Part shown: in pieces, positions 8,090 through 18,326 of the stretch
Layout of the letters: each line of letters starts with the position of its first letter
Position numbering within the stretch: position 1 is the first letter of the stretch
From: JAJEDW01 sp963555775
Lineage (GTDB): Bacteria > Acidobacteriota > Terriglobia > 20CM-2-55-15
Length of the DNA: 64,000 nt
NCBI GenBank assembly: GCA_963555775.3
Contig: CAUVWY020000010.1
Location: forward strand, 1,240,001-1,304,000
Direction of reading: 5' to 3'
Position numbers and translations under genes: made by a program
Notes under the pieces: model-generated
Database searches by the model: none
Seen by the model: only the letters and a program-made list of their open reading frames with translations
What the model was told of the DNA's origin: nothing

Positions 8090-9894
8090 TCAGATGGAGC
8101 ATGATGTGGGGAATGAATTTCGAGTCATTCTCAAGTAGTCGAAGACGAGACGGGTATTGAACGAGAGTTTGCGCATCGATTGGGCGATCGATTGAGCGGG
8201 TTTTTGAAAGGATTTGAGAATACCGACGGCAAAGCGTCGGAGGCGGGTGATGTTTTCCGGGCCGAAGCCGGTGCGGATTCGACTGCGGTCCTCATCGTAA
8301 TTCCAGTCGATGATGTAATGGACGCTTTCGATACTCCAATGACCGCGATTGATGGCCAGCAAGCGTTCGGGGGAGGCCTCGCCGGGTGAGCGGCTCGTGA
8401 TGCCCAGCGCGGTTTCACACGTGAGGGCGCCGGATTTCTTGTCGATGGATTCGCGCTCGATCCGAAAGACCTGGCCCAGGTGGGGAAAGTCGAGGTAGTG
8501 GTTGAGTTCGGCGCTACACCAAATGCGCCGGGTTTCGATGCGGCCATGATCGGGCGGGGTGACCTCGACAAAGTCGGGTTGTCCGCGGGTTTGGAACTGG
8601 AACGCGATATCGCGTTCCAGCGTCGGTTGGTTGCCTTTGACCGTGAAATGATAGTGCGCTCCCCGCTCGACCAAATAGCGCGCGATCGCGCGTTGGGTCA
8701 GCAGGGCATCGCCGGTGATGTCCTTGCCGGCGATGTCGCAGGTTTGAAGCAAGGGAACGGCCATGCCGATTTCGTTCGTGCGCTTGCGCTCCTCGCCGCC
8801 GGCTACAGGCAGGGTTCCCACTTTTTTTGGGTGTAGCAGCGTTTCGACTCATGCCCGACCACGCTCATGATGTGGGTCTGACGCCCGTCCGAGTCGAGGG
8901 CGTTCTTCATCGTCTTGCCATCCATGGCCAGCGCATCGTCCGGGGCGCCCCACGCCCGATTCCACGCATTGAGCGCCCGGTCCAGCGCCCCCGGTTCAAT
9001 CCGGACCAGACAATCCCGAATCACAAACTCGCTGGGAACCACATAGCGGCCGTTCTCCCGCCGGCAGCCAAAACGTTCGCGGGCTTTCTGCCCCAGGGCA
9101 TCGGCCCAATCCGAGATGGCTTTATAGCCGTGCATGCCGCACAGCGTCGCGCCCGCCGCGATGCCCAGCACTGCCGACAAGGGATGGCGCCGTCCCTGAG
9201 CGCGGCGCGGATCGGGAATGGTCTTGAAGCACTGGGGGAGTTGGCGCATCTGTGCGGCATTGAGCATGATCTTGGGGGCTCCGGTGAGTTGAAGATGTTC
9301 CCGGCCAGGGTGGGTCAGTTGCCCGCGCGCATCACGGCACAGGGGACGCACAAAGACAAGCTTCGGGGCATCGGCTTCGGTGCTGTAGCCGTCCCGGGTG
9401 CGCCGGTATCCCCGGGTCCGTCCCAGTTCCAACCAGTTCGACGCGCGATACACGCCGCCATGGAAGCGCCGGGGATCCACAAACGTTTCCAGCAGCAGCA
9501 ACCCATGACCGAACCGTTCGCGCCAATCCGACCCGGCCCGCCGCTCGGTCCCTGACAACACCCGCGAGCCCACATTCGGCCGATTCCAGCCCGGCAGGAT
9601 CAAAAAGCGGCTGTTGTTGGCGATCAGTTTCAGCCGCCCATACTGCGAGCGGAAGTCCCAGCCGATCCATCGATCCCGAACCCCGCACTTCAGCGCCGAC
9701 GCCGACAGGCTCAGTTGCGCCACCCACTGCCCGCGCCATGTGGCCACGTACCAGACCGTCTCCCCGATCTTCGCCAGTGCGCCCAGATAATGATGACGCT
9801 TCATCTGCTCTTGATACTGCCCTTCCTCGCTTCGCTCCACTGGCCGTACCCCGATCTCCGACAGTTCCTGGCTGGTCAATTTCGTCCTCTCCAT
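8090..9894 (-). mobile_element. ISAs1-family transposase with DUF4338-like N-terminus, frame broken at a poly-A run
   Basis: The first frame (9894 to 8803) has an N-terminal DUF4338-like region (HHYLGALAKIGETVWYVATW, VFVRPLCRDAR) followed by the ISAs1 DDE transposase (CFKTIPDPRRAQGRRHPL, DDALAMDGKTMKNA). The second frame (from ~8821 to 8090) carries the rest of the DDE domain (GKDITGDALLTQRAIARYL, GHWSIESVHYIIDWN, ENITRLRRFAVGILKS). Shifting by -1 at 8821-8828 joins them into one typical protein. Codons at the junction are CAA AAA AAG. Terminal inverted repeats were not identified by eye. The DUF4338 fold is shared with DruA of Druantia, but here it is part of the transposase. Confidence 0.82.
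8821..8827 (-). other. Slippery heptamer A-AAA-AAG at the ISAs1 frame junction
   Basis: In the zero frame the minus strand reads CAA AAA AAG TGG. A -1 slip on A AAA AAG gives AAA AAA then GTG GGA ACC CTG, continuing as VGTLP of the normal transposase. The heptamer is the classical bacterial -1 frameshift signal. A simple one-base change in the run would look the same. Confidence 0.5.
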
Positions 9895-10044
9895 TCAGCG
9901 TTTTATACAGGAATCTCCTCGCTATGTCCAGCTTGTCAGGTTAAACCACTGAATTCTCGGACGTTCACTGGAAGGACAAATTCACCCTGGCGTCAGTGTC
10001 CAGGTTCATGACGGGTTCCCGCCGACACAAGAACACCGAGGCCG
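9895..10044. other. Flank of the ISAs1 element, nothing recognised
   Basis: This stretch joins the IS start to the disrupted gene. It should contain the IS left end and a promoter, but I could not identify the inverted repeat. Confidence 0.35.
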
Positions 10045-10930
10045 ATGGCTGCGTTCACTTTCGTACGTCCCAGCGGGAGTCAATAGGCCCGCGGAAAAGC
10101 TTGCCGACCTGGTATCTCCCCGGCTCCGCGAGATCCGTGATGGCGAAATCTGCTATGGTCTCGCGGCGCTAAGGGTCGATCACACCGCACCGCACGATTT
10201 CCTTTCCGCCAAGTCGGTAGGCGGATTCGTCACCCACGACGTAAGCGGCGCGTTTGTCGGTCTAATCGACCACCTCCCGAATAGCGCAAAACGAGAACCA
10301 GGCGAGATCGCTGCGCCTAGCAGCCTGTCGGACTAACACCGAATCAAAAACCTAAGTCATTCATATGACTGTGTTTACCGTTTCGGGCTAAAAAGGGCCG
10401 TTGTTGAAAACAAAGGACTTACGCCGAAAGTCCGACAGGCTGCTAGACACGCAATCGACTCTTGGCTAGCCGAACAGGTCTCGTTGCTACACGGACGTGT
10501 CTCCGAGGTGCACTCCATTCTAGCGAGCTACTCGCTATGCGCCTTCGACTACGATCCCATCGACTTCCTCAGAGGAATCCTAGTTATCACGTCAACCGGC
10601 AGTCGTTATTGGCCGCTGAGAGAACTTTCCGCGTTGCTTCGCGACGGCAATAGGTTGGCGTTTCGCGTCTCCAGCTACGGCGACGCGACGATGCTGGAAC
10701 AACACGGCGAGCAAGACACAGTCGCTGGCATGGCGACTTGCTACGTGGTATCGCGTGGCAAATTCAACAACGCCGACATCTCACAAAACATCCCAAAGCA
10801 ACTGAAATCTCTTATCGGTGTTATCCACCGGACCTTGGTGAACCAGGGAGCCAAACCCAAATGGACGATCCAACCGAAGGTGTACCGCGGACCGTTTGGC
10901 CGTTGCGACTGCCTCGAAGTACGCATCTGA
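10045..10930 (+). pseudogene. Unrecognised gene interrupted by family-1 element copy 2, 5' end uncertain
   Basis: The frame reads YVPAGVNRPAEKLADLV ... GGFVTHDVSGAFVGLIDHLP up to 10318. It resumes in the same frame after the element as HAIDSWLAEQVSLLHGRV and continues to a stop at 10930. If 126 bp are removed, leaving one CTAG, the codons GCG CCT AGA CAC join without a frame change. Within the element the frame meets TAA. No start codon with a ribosome site is evident upstream, so the gene is probably truncated at its 5' end. I do not recognise the family. Confidence 0.6.
10317..10446. repeat. Family-1 MITE-like element, copy 2
   Basis: This element is 130 bp with perfect 18-bp terminal inverted repeats. 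It lies in the orientation opposite to copy 1 and is nearly identical to copy 3. It interrupts the reading frame described at 10045-10930. Confidence 0.95.
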
Positions 10931-11174
10931 GCAACTTGGACACAAGTTGATGAATTATCCTGGCCGTCGAGGCTGTGGGAGAGTGGAAAACTCGTAGAGT
11001 GTTCCAAGGTCGCAGAGCGACCGGCTTTTCCGCAGCCCTTCTCTCCACATGGACGATCAAGGAATCCAGTACCCGTCCCACCTCTGCAGGGTCATCTGGC
11101 TTGATAGATATCGCCGTACCAAAATGGTCATCGGGTATATTGAGGCCCACGACGATTGCGACGCGGATACAGGC

Positions 11175-11247
11175 CGCGGCTGTCGTAGAGTTTCCGGGGC
11201 TTGTCGCGGGGTTGGGCTTGGCGGATGGCGGGGTCGGAGAGGGGCAT
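11175..11247 (-). pseudogene. P4-type integrase N-terminal stub (DUF4102)
   Basis: From an ATG at 11247, preceded by GGAGG, the minus strand reads MPLSDPAIRQAQPRDKPRKL then YDSRGLY, the very characteristic start of P4-type tyrosine recombinases. The frame loses similarity at about 11175, where it runs into an unrelated frame reading VGLNIPDDHFGTAIS (to ~10990). Only ~25 codons of a ~400-residue integrase remain. It is a scar of a lost integrative element. Confidence 0.6.
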
Positions 11248-11584
11248 GGGGCAATACCTCCATGGAGTCGAAATATGCCCTCAAATATTGCCCCAATAAT
11301 TGCTTGGCTGTCGAGGGATTCTCATGGGTGGCTCTGGACACTGAGCCTCTATAAAACACCGATATAAAATAACTTATAGGACATCATAAGACACCAATAG
11401 ATCTAGACATAATAGTTGCTTCCGTGTCATTTATCCCTGCGGGAAGGCTCGGAGCGATGCAGATGCGGAGACCGATCCAAGATCGGAATGTCGGCATATT
11501 GTCTTTTTTTGTCGGAGGGCTTAGGGCCTTGATGGGCGTAGTGGTTTTTTGGAAAAATCGGAATCGGACATCCGGCCTTAGCCC
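11248..11584. other. AT-rich intergenic stretch
   Basis: This holds the leader of the integrase stub and an AT-rich block (11350-11415) with several short repeated motifs such as ATAAGACACC. No gene is supported. Confidence 0.4.
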
Positions 11585-12133
11585 TCATTCCGGCGCATCA
11601 ACGCGCCCCTTAATCAGCTTAAAGGATTCGGTGACCGCCTGTTGTAAATCCGCCGGAAACACGATCATAAAGGTGCACGCCAGCGTCGTGAACGCTTCGA
11701 TGGTTTCAATCGGACTCTTGAAATGGACCTCGGATCTGAAGAGCTTAAGGACAGTGCGCATCGAATCCCGGACATCTGTCTCCGAAATCTCGGCACCAAG
11801 CGAATGGCAGAATTGGTTCCGAATCTGGTTGAGCCGAACAATGCCAAGCTTGACGAAGCACAGCGCCGTCGCTCGATCAGGAATGAGATTGGCCTTCTGA
11901 AGGAACGTTAGCCGGACTTCATCGAAGTTGTCGATGCCGAAATGCGCAACGAGAAAGCGATTCAGATAATGTTCGACGATCAGGTGGCATTTGAGAACGC
12001 GCCCAAGGGTGTCGTGAGGCGACGAGGTGAGACCAATAAAAATGCGGTTCTCGTGCTCGAAGTGTTTCTCAATGGCCGCCCGATGCGGTCTCAGCTTTGC
12101 GGCGGCCGCTTCGATTCCTTCGACGTCTTGCAT
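11585..12133 (-). CDS. HEPN-like / MltR-like hypothetical protein
   Basis: This is a 182-residue all-helical-looking protein. Residues 48-62 (KCHLIVEHYLNRFLV) and 105-110 (RNQFCH) fit the helix pair and R-x4-H motif of HEPN-type proteins; the MltR family has a similar layout. HEPN proteins are often RNases in toxin-antitoxin and abortive-infection systems. It sits downstream of, and on the same strand as, the type I restriction genes, separated from hsdS by ~415 bp. No cognate antitoxin is visible beside it. The frame is intact. Confidence 0.55.
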   Translation of the reverse strand: MQDVEGIEAAAAKLRPHRAAIEKHFEHENRIFIGLTSSPHDTLGRVLKCHLIVEHYLNRFLVAHFGIDNFDEVRLTFLQKANLIPDRATALCFVKLGIVRLNQIRNQFCHSLGAEISETDVRDSMRTVLKLFRSEVHFKSPIETIEAFTTLACTFMIVFPADLQQAVTESFKLIKGRVDAPE

Positions 12134-12548
12134 CTCGGATCTGAGGGTTAACGTTACTGAGTAGACCGCTGTCTATCGTTCGCAGCTATCACCAGCTGCA
12201 TTCCGTGAAGGCTCGCTCCAAAGTGCCCTCCGATCTTGAATGTTACTGAAGACTTGAGGACGCTACGTAACTCCTGCTCTCCCGCAACGCTCCTTGAAGA
12301 GGCGAGGAAGGATTCATTAAGCCTCAATTCGGCACTGTCAAGTTAACCGAAATTCGCCTTTTTCCGACGCCAAATCAATTCTAGCAAGCACGAAAACTCA
12401 GTGCCTTAGCTGGCATGTCAATCAGTGGAACTTCCATCAATTAACTTAACAGTGGCCTACTCGGTGATTCCCTCCGACATCGCTTCGCTGGAGCACAACT
12501 ACCTTCGAGCCAATGATCTTGACCACGCCGGAACCACCAAGCGGGTCG
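12134..12548. other. Intergenic, no gene seen
   Basis: This lies between the HEPN-like gene and the end of hsdS. It contains no ORF with recognisable content and no family-1 to -4 repeat. Confidence 0.45.
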
Positions 12549-14417
12549 TCAGGCCACGGACTTCCGATCCGCACCCATCACCAACACCTCATGCAGCATA
12601 GCATCAAGCAGGCGGCCGCGGGTGTCGTCACCGTCGGCGAGGCTTGCCTCCAACTGGTTGCAGAACGCCATCAGTTCATTGACCTTGGCGACGATGCGAT
12701 GTTGCTCGGCGAGGGGTGGGAGGGGGATTAGAACCTCTGTCAGAATGCCGAGGTTAATGTTCTTCTGCGCCGTGGACGGGGCAAACTCGTGAAGGTCGAC
12801 TTTCGCGGTTCGAATAAAATACTCGAAGAATCGGGCACCTTCGAAGCTGTCATGTGCAATCAAACCGACGACGCTGTCGGGGAATCAAGCATCAAACGTC
12901 AGAATGCCGCTGTCAGCAATGTTGGCCGCAATCGTGATGCAAAGTGTGCCAGCCGGCCACATGGCACTCTGAGCTAAGCCGACATCGTTGTAGAGACTGC
13001 TGTAGGTCTCGATTGAACCGCCGGATCGTGCAACGTCGCCAGTCTGGATGAAGGGATACTTTCCGTGGTTGTAAAGAATCGAATCGTTACGAGGCCGGTG
13101 TTTCGATTTGCCGCGCCCAAATGTTCCAACCTCAGGAAACCGAGCCCAAGCCCATCCAGATGGGAGGTTAAAAGGAGTGTCAGTAGTGTCGGCTGGTGGC
13201 AAAGGTTTCGAGCTCTTGATTGCTCCGCTCTCTTCTAATCTCACGTGGTCTGCGGCAATCCGTTTTAACAGTTCCGCCGCCGGCTCGTCGTTCGGATCCT
13301 GCGGCACCAGCTTGCCACGAACGGCGAGGTTGAGGATGGTCTGGCGTAGGGCCTTGACTTGGTCGAGGCGTGTGGCGAGCGGAGCGAGGTTGTCGAGGGC
13401 GAAGGCCGCATGGTTCCGGAATCTGGCTGGGTCGGGATCGGGCGCGTTGAGGCGGGCGAGGCTCGCGGCCGCCAATCGGTCGCGCGTCGCCTCCCGTTCC
13501 GCCCGCGCCGCGTCCAAACGGTCGCAAAGCGCCATCAGTTCATCGACCTTGGCGACGATGCGGTGCTGCTCGGCGAGGGGTGGGAGGGGAATTACGAAGC
13601 TTGTAACATCGCCCAACGAAATATTGTTCATCGCTCCCCCCCGCGCCTTTGCGTGAATGAATCGAGCGACTGATGATTGAAGGCACAATAAAAGAAATTT
13701 TGCGAAGAACACCTGCTCAGTACCCCGGATTATTGAAAGGGCTTGGTTTGTATTTGCCGGAAGAATTTCATCTGAAACAATTGCGCAGATCCCGATTGAG
13801 CCTGCAATCGAGAACAAGATGTCCCCTTCGCGAAGCTGAGAACGAGCCAAATAGTCGTAGGTCTTTGTTGAAATATGACTTGTTACATTTTCCGGACGCA
13901 ACTGACCGTCCTTGATCGCTTCAACTTTAATAAAGTTGATTCCTCCATCTGTATATGCGTGTCCATATGAGGTTGGGGTACTACCCTTTGTGATCCGAGT
14001 TGATGCATTGCCTAGCAGCCTGTCGGACTAACACCGAATCAAAAACCTAAGTCATTCATATGACTGTGTTTACCGTTTCGGGCTAAAAAGGGCCGTTGTT
14101 GAAAACAAAGGACTTACGCCGAAAGTCCGACAGGCTGCTAGGCGTGTCCAGATCCACCCCGAGGTGCTCTCTACTGGGATATCTCTGCTCTGAATGGGCG
14201 GAAGAGTTTTAGGCTTCCTAATCTCCCCCGCCTTCACCAACCGCGCCTTCTCCGCCTCGATCCGCTTCAACAACTCCGACGCCGGTTCATCCTTCGGGTC
14301 CTGCTCCACCAATTTGCCGCGCACGGCCAAATCGAGAATGAACCGACGCAGTCGGGGGGCGGCGGCGGGCGCATCAGCGATCCGTTCGAAATGAGCCAGC
14401 AATCGGTCTGCGGTCAT
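12549..14417 (-). pseudogene. hsdS: Type I restriction specificity subunit HsdS, broken by a MITE and a nonsense codon
   Basis: The start ATG at 14417 overlaps the hsdM stop (ATGA). The N-terminus reads LRRFILDLAVRGKLVEQDP and SGWIWTRL up to the family-1 copy 3. After it the frame resumes with NASTRITKGSTP, continues through two target-recognition halves with the repeated central motif PLPPLAEQHRIVAKV and a second RGKLVPQDP, and then meets TGA at 12885-12887 in LTFDA-stop-FPDSVVG, where HsdS proteins usually have Cys. The same frame then continues to 12549. Two independent lesions make it non-functional. Confidence 0.9.
14012..14141. repeat. Family-1 MITE-like element, copy 3 (inside hsdS)
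   Basis: This element is 130 bp with perfect 18-bp inverted ends, in the same orientation as copy 2. Deleting 126 bp so that one CTAG remains gives ACA CGC CTA GGC AAT GCA, that is TRLGNAS, in the normal hsdS frame. This reconstructs the target as CTAG. Confidence 0.96.
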
Positions 14418-15871
14418 CGCATGAGCGCCTCGGCCAGGATCGCCTTCAAGCGGTCGCGCAAGGCCGCCGTCTCGGCCTCGGCGGCGTTCAGCTTGGCCAG
14501 CAGTTCCGCTGGGTCGCCGTGGTTGTCGTCCTGCGTGTGCGGGTTTTTGATGTCGAGGTTGTAGCCGCGCGCCTTGACGTCGTCGGCCGTCACCTTCCAG
14601 GCGTGTTCGGTCTCCTTCCGGCCCTTGCGCTGGGCCCCGCCCCACCAATCGATGCAGCCCTGCAGATGCTCCAGCCGGATCGGCCGGGTCATGGAATAGG
14701 CTTTCTGGCCTGCGGGCACCCGGTGTTCGTAGAACCAGATGTCCACGGTCGGCTCGCCTTTCTCGAAGAACAGCAGGTTGGTTCCGATGGAGGCGTAGGG
14801 TCGGAACACGGAATTCGGCAGACGGACGATGGTGTGGAGGTTGCACTCCTCCATCAGATGCTCCTTGAGCCGGGTTTTGACGCCCTCGCCGAACAGCGAT
14901 CCGTCGGGCAAGACCACCGCCGCGCGGCCTGTCGGCCTCAAAAGGCGGACGATCAGGGCCAGGAACAGGTCCGCCGTTTCCCTGGTCCGAAAGTGTTGCG
15001 GGAAGTTGCTCTCGATGCCGTCTTCCTCCTTGCCGCCGAAGGGCGGATTGGTCAGCACGATATCGACCCGGTCCTTCTGCTCCCAACCGATATAGGGGCG
15101 GGCCAGTGTGTTGTCGTGGCGCACGAAGCTGGGATCCTCGATGCTGTGCAGCAACATGTTGGTGACGCAGAGCATGTGGGGAAGCTGCTTTTTCTCGACG
15201 GCGCGCAGAGCCGTCTGCATGATCCGCTCGTCCTCGGGCCGCTTCACGTAGCTGCCGCGCATGTGGCGCAACGCAGAGGTCAAAAAACCGCCGGTGCCGC
15301 AGGCGGGATCGAACAGGGTTTCGCCCGGTTTGGGGTCGATGCGGTCGACCATAAAGGCGGTGACGGCGCGGGGCGTGTAGTACTCGCCAGCGTTGCCCGC
15401 CGATTGCAGGTCGTTCAGGATCTGTTCGTAGATGTCGCCAAAATGCTGGCGTTCGGTCAGGTTGTTGAAGTCGATGCCGTTGATCTTGTTGACGACCTGT
15501 CGCATCAACTGGCCCGACTTCATGTAGTTGTACGCGTCCTCGAACACGTCGCGAACAACGCGTCGACGGTCGCCGAGATTCCCCGTCAATGGGAGGCTCT
15601 TCAAGGCCGGGAACAGGTCGTCGTCGACGAAGGCGAGCAGTTCGCCGCCCGTGATCCCCTCCGGATCCGCTGCCCAGGCACGCCACTGGAATTGCTCGGG
15701 AATCGGCGACGCATAGTCCGCCGACATCATTTCCAGTTCCTGATCCTGATCGTCGATGATCTTCAGGAAGAACATCCAGCACAACTGGCTGATGCGCTGA
15801 GCATCGCCATCGACGCCGGGGTCCTTGCGCATGATGTTCTGGATGGATTTGACCAGGGTGCGTACGGACAT
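14414..15871 (-). CDS. hsdM: Type I restriction-modification DNA methyltransferase subunit HsdM
   Basis: This 485-residue N6-adenine methyltransferase has an N-terminal HsdM helical domain (LCWMFFLKIIDDQDQELEMM), the AdoMet motif DPACGTGGFL and the catalytic NPPF (IVLTNPPFGGKE). Length is normal. It starts 3 bp after the hsdR stop and overlaps hsdS by 4 nt, the usual R-M-S operon. Because hsdS and hsdR are both broken, HsdM probably has no specificity partner unless one is supplied in trans. Confidence 0.93.
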   Translation of the reverse strand: MSVRTLVKSIQNIMRKDPGVDGDAQRISQLCWMFFLKIIDDQDQELEMMSADYASPIPEQFQWRAWAADPEGITGGELLAFVDDDLFPALKSLPLTGNLGDRRRVVRDVFEDAYNYMKSGQLMRQVVNKINGIDFNNLTERQHFGDIYEQILNDLQSAGNAGEYYTPRAVTAFMVDRIDPKPGETLFDPACGTGGFLTSALRHMRGSYVKRPEDERIMQTALRAVEKKQLPHMLCVTNMLLHSIEDPSFVRHDNTLARPYIGWEQKDRVDIVLTNPPFGGKEEDGIESNFPQHFRTRETADLFLALIVRLLRPTGRAAVVLPDGSLFGEGVKTRLKEHLMEECNLHTIVRLPNSVFRPYASIGTNLLFFEKGEPTVDIWFYEHRVPAGQKAYSMTRPIRLEHLQGCIDWWGGAQRKGRKETEHAWKVTADDVKARGYNLDIKNPHTQDDNHGDPAELLAKLNAAEAETAALRDRLKAILAEALMR

Positions 15872-15874
15872 GGG

Positions 15875-18326
15875 CTAGGCGGTCTCCCGATATAGGGCCG
15901 ATTGAAGCTCGTGGACGGCATCGACGAAGTCTTCCTTCCCGCCGAAGGCCGCGATCAACTGCAACGGTGTGCCAAGTTGGGCGAAGGGCGGGATGCGCAG
16001 CACGTTGGCGTCCTCCAGGTCGAACACGCCTTCGTCGGCGTACTTGGCCAGCAACGCGTCCAGGACGGCGCGGGCCCGATGCCCGTACTTGTTGAACACG
16101 TCCCGTTTCTTGACGTTGTCGGCGCGCTCGCGCCGGGTCAGCGGCTTGGCGTCGAAGGCGACGTGGCAGATGAGGTCGAAGGGATCGAGGTCCTTGCCCA
16201 GTTCCTCGGCGATCAAGTCGAGCGGCAAGCCCTCGGCACCCAGTTCCTCGATGATCGCCTGCTTGCGTTCGGCGCCTTTCCAGCGTTTGAGGAAGTCGTC
16301 GAGGCTGGCAAAATGCTTCCTCAGCGCCTTTTTGGTGAAGTCGCGCAGGGACTCGGTAACGAGCTTGCCGTTCTCGTCGAGGTACTCCACGCGCTCGGCG
16401 ACGATTCTTGCCCGAACCCCATCCACATAGACCTTGCGCACGCCACCGCCGGTATCCGGTTGGGGGATGCCGGGCCCTCCGCCACAAATGTTTTCGGCAT
16501 CCTCCGGTTCCACCGGAATCGGATCGCCACTGTCGTCGGTGGGCGGAATATCATCGGGCGGCAGGATGGGATCGCCGTCGCCGGGTTCGTATATCTGCAC
16601 CGGTTCACCGTCGAAATCCGGATCGGCGAAATGGCTGGTCGCGCCCCTGAAATCCATCAGGGTGAAATAATATTTCCCGGTGTCCTCATACACGCGGGTG
16701 CCGCGCCCGACGATCTGCTTGAACTCGGTCATGGAGCCGACCTCGCGGTCGAGCACAATGATTTGGCAGGTCTGCACGTCGACGCCGGTCGACAGAAGCC
16801 GCGATGTGGTGACCAGAACGGGATATCGGGATTCCGGATCGATGAAGTTGCCGAGTTGCCCCTGCCCTTCCGCATCGTTGCCGGTAATGCGCATGACGTA
16901 GCGGCGGTTCGTCGCCACCAAGTCGGCGTTTTCGTTGATGAGCGCCTGACGCGTTCGGGCAGCGTGTTCCTGGTCGACGCAAAAAACGATCGCTTTCTGA
17001 AACCGATCTCCGCTTTCCTTCAGAAACGCCGTCACCTTCCGGGCCACCAGCTTGGTCCGCTCGTCCAGAACGAGCGTGCGATCGAAGTCCCGTGTGTTGT
17101 AGATGCGGTCGTCGACCTCCTCGCCATCGCGATCGAGTTGCCCCTTCTCGGGACGGTAACCCTCGACGTCACGATCGATATGCACCTTGATGACCTTGTA
17201 GGGCGCCAGAAAACCGTCGCGGATGCCCTCCTTCAGCGAGTAGGTATACACCGGCGCGCCGAAGTAGTGGATGTTCGAAACATAGCGGGTTTCGCGAGGC
17301 GTGGCGGTCAGGCCAATCTGCGTGGCCGATGAAAAGTACTCCAGAATCTCCCGCCAGGCCGAATCTTCGGCGGCGCTGCCGCGATGGCACTCGTCGATCA
17401 CGACCAGGTCGAAGAAGGTGGGCGAGAACTCACGGAAAATCTTCTGGCGATCCTCCGGCCCGGTGATCGCCTGGATAGAGACCGAGATAGATTTCATAGG
17501 CGGTGTCGATGCGCCGCTTTCCGTCGATAGCGCGGGTCAGGTCCCCGGAAGAACCGTCCGCGCGTTCGATGGTCTTCGCTTTCGTCGAGAGCTTGGCCAT
17601 GGCCGCGCCGAAAGGCCGGAAGTCGTTGACCATGGTCTGGTCGACCAGAACGTTGCGGTCGGCCAGGAACAGGATGCGCTTCTTGCGGCCCGCCTTCCAA
17701 AGCCGCCAGATGATCTGGAAAGCCGTATAGGTCTTGCCCGTGCCGGTCGCCATGACCAGCAGGATGCGGTCGTTGCCCCCGGCGATGGCCTCCATTGCGG
17801 CGTTGATGGCGTTGGCCTGGTAGTAGCGCGGGGCCTTGCCACTGCCGTCATCGAAATAGTCCTGGAGGACGATGGATTCGGCCTCGGGCGTCAGCCCCTT
17901 CCAGGCACGATAGCGCGCCCACAGGTCGCCGGGGGGCGGGAAGGCGTCAAGGCCAACGGTGGTTTCCCGTTCGGCGCTCGTGCCCGTCCGGTCGTGGAAG
18001 ACGAAGCCGTCGCCGTTGGAAGAGAACACGAAGGGGATATGCAGGGTCTCGGCGTAGTCCAGCCCCTGCTGCATCCCGTCGCCCATGGCGTGGGTGTTGT
18101 CCTTGGCCTCGATCAGTGCGATAGGGATGTTGGGCTTGTAGTAGAGGATGTAGTCGGCCCGCTTTCCCCGGCCCCGGTGGACCAGCTTGCCGCGCACGAT
18201 GATACGGCCCTTGGTGAAGCTGACCTCCTCGCGGATTTGCGCCATCTCGTCCCACCCGGCCTGTCGCAGCGCCGGTGTGATGAACTTGGTGCAGATGTCC
18301 CGTTCGCTGAGGCTTCTCTTGTCCAT
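15875..18326 (-). pseudogene. hsdR: Type I restriction endonuclease subunit HsdR, one-base frameshift
   Basis: The first frame (18326 to ~17470) has the nuclease motif (ADYILYY then ALIEAKD) and helicase motif I (VMATGTGKTYTA). The second frame (~17475 to 15875) has motif II (VVIDECHRGS), LTATPRETRY and QIVGRGTRVYED. The frames meet at YEIYLGLY / QAITGPEDRQ: the minus strand reads TATCCAGGCG where TATCAGGCG would keep the frame, so one C is extra near 17473. Either a mutation or a base-calling error. Combined length, about 816 codons, is normal for this HsdR subgroup. Confidence 0.9.

Noticed and set aside
8803..9894. DruA-like component of a Druantia defence system
   Set aside because: The DUF4338-like region is followed in the same protein by an ISAs1 DDE transposase domain, and no druB-E genes are present.
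14070..16487. 805-residue minus-strand open frame across hsdM and hsdR
   Set aside because: It is an out-of-frame shadow: arginine- and proline-rich, no motifs. Only its last ~110 codons coincide with the true hsdS start.
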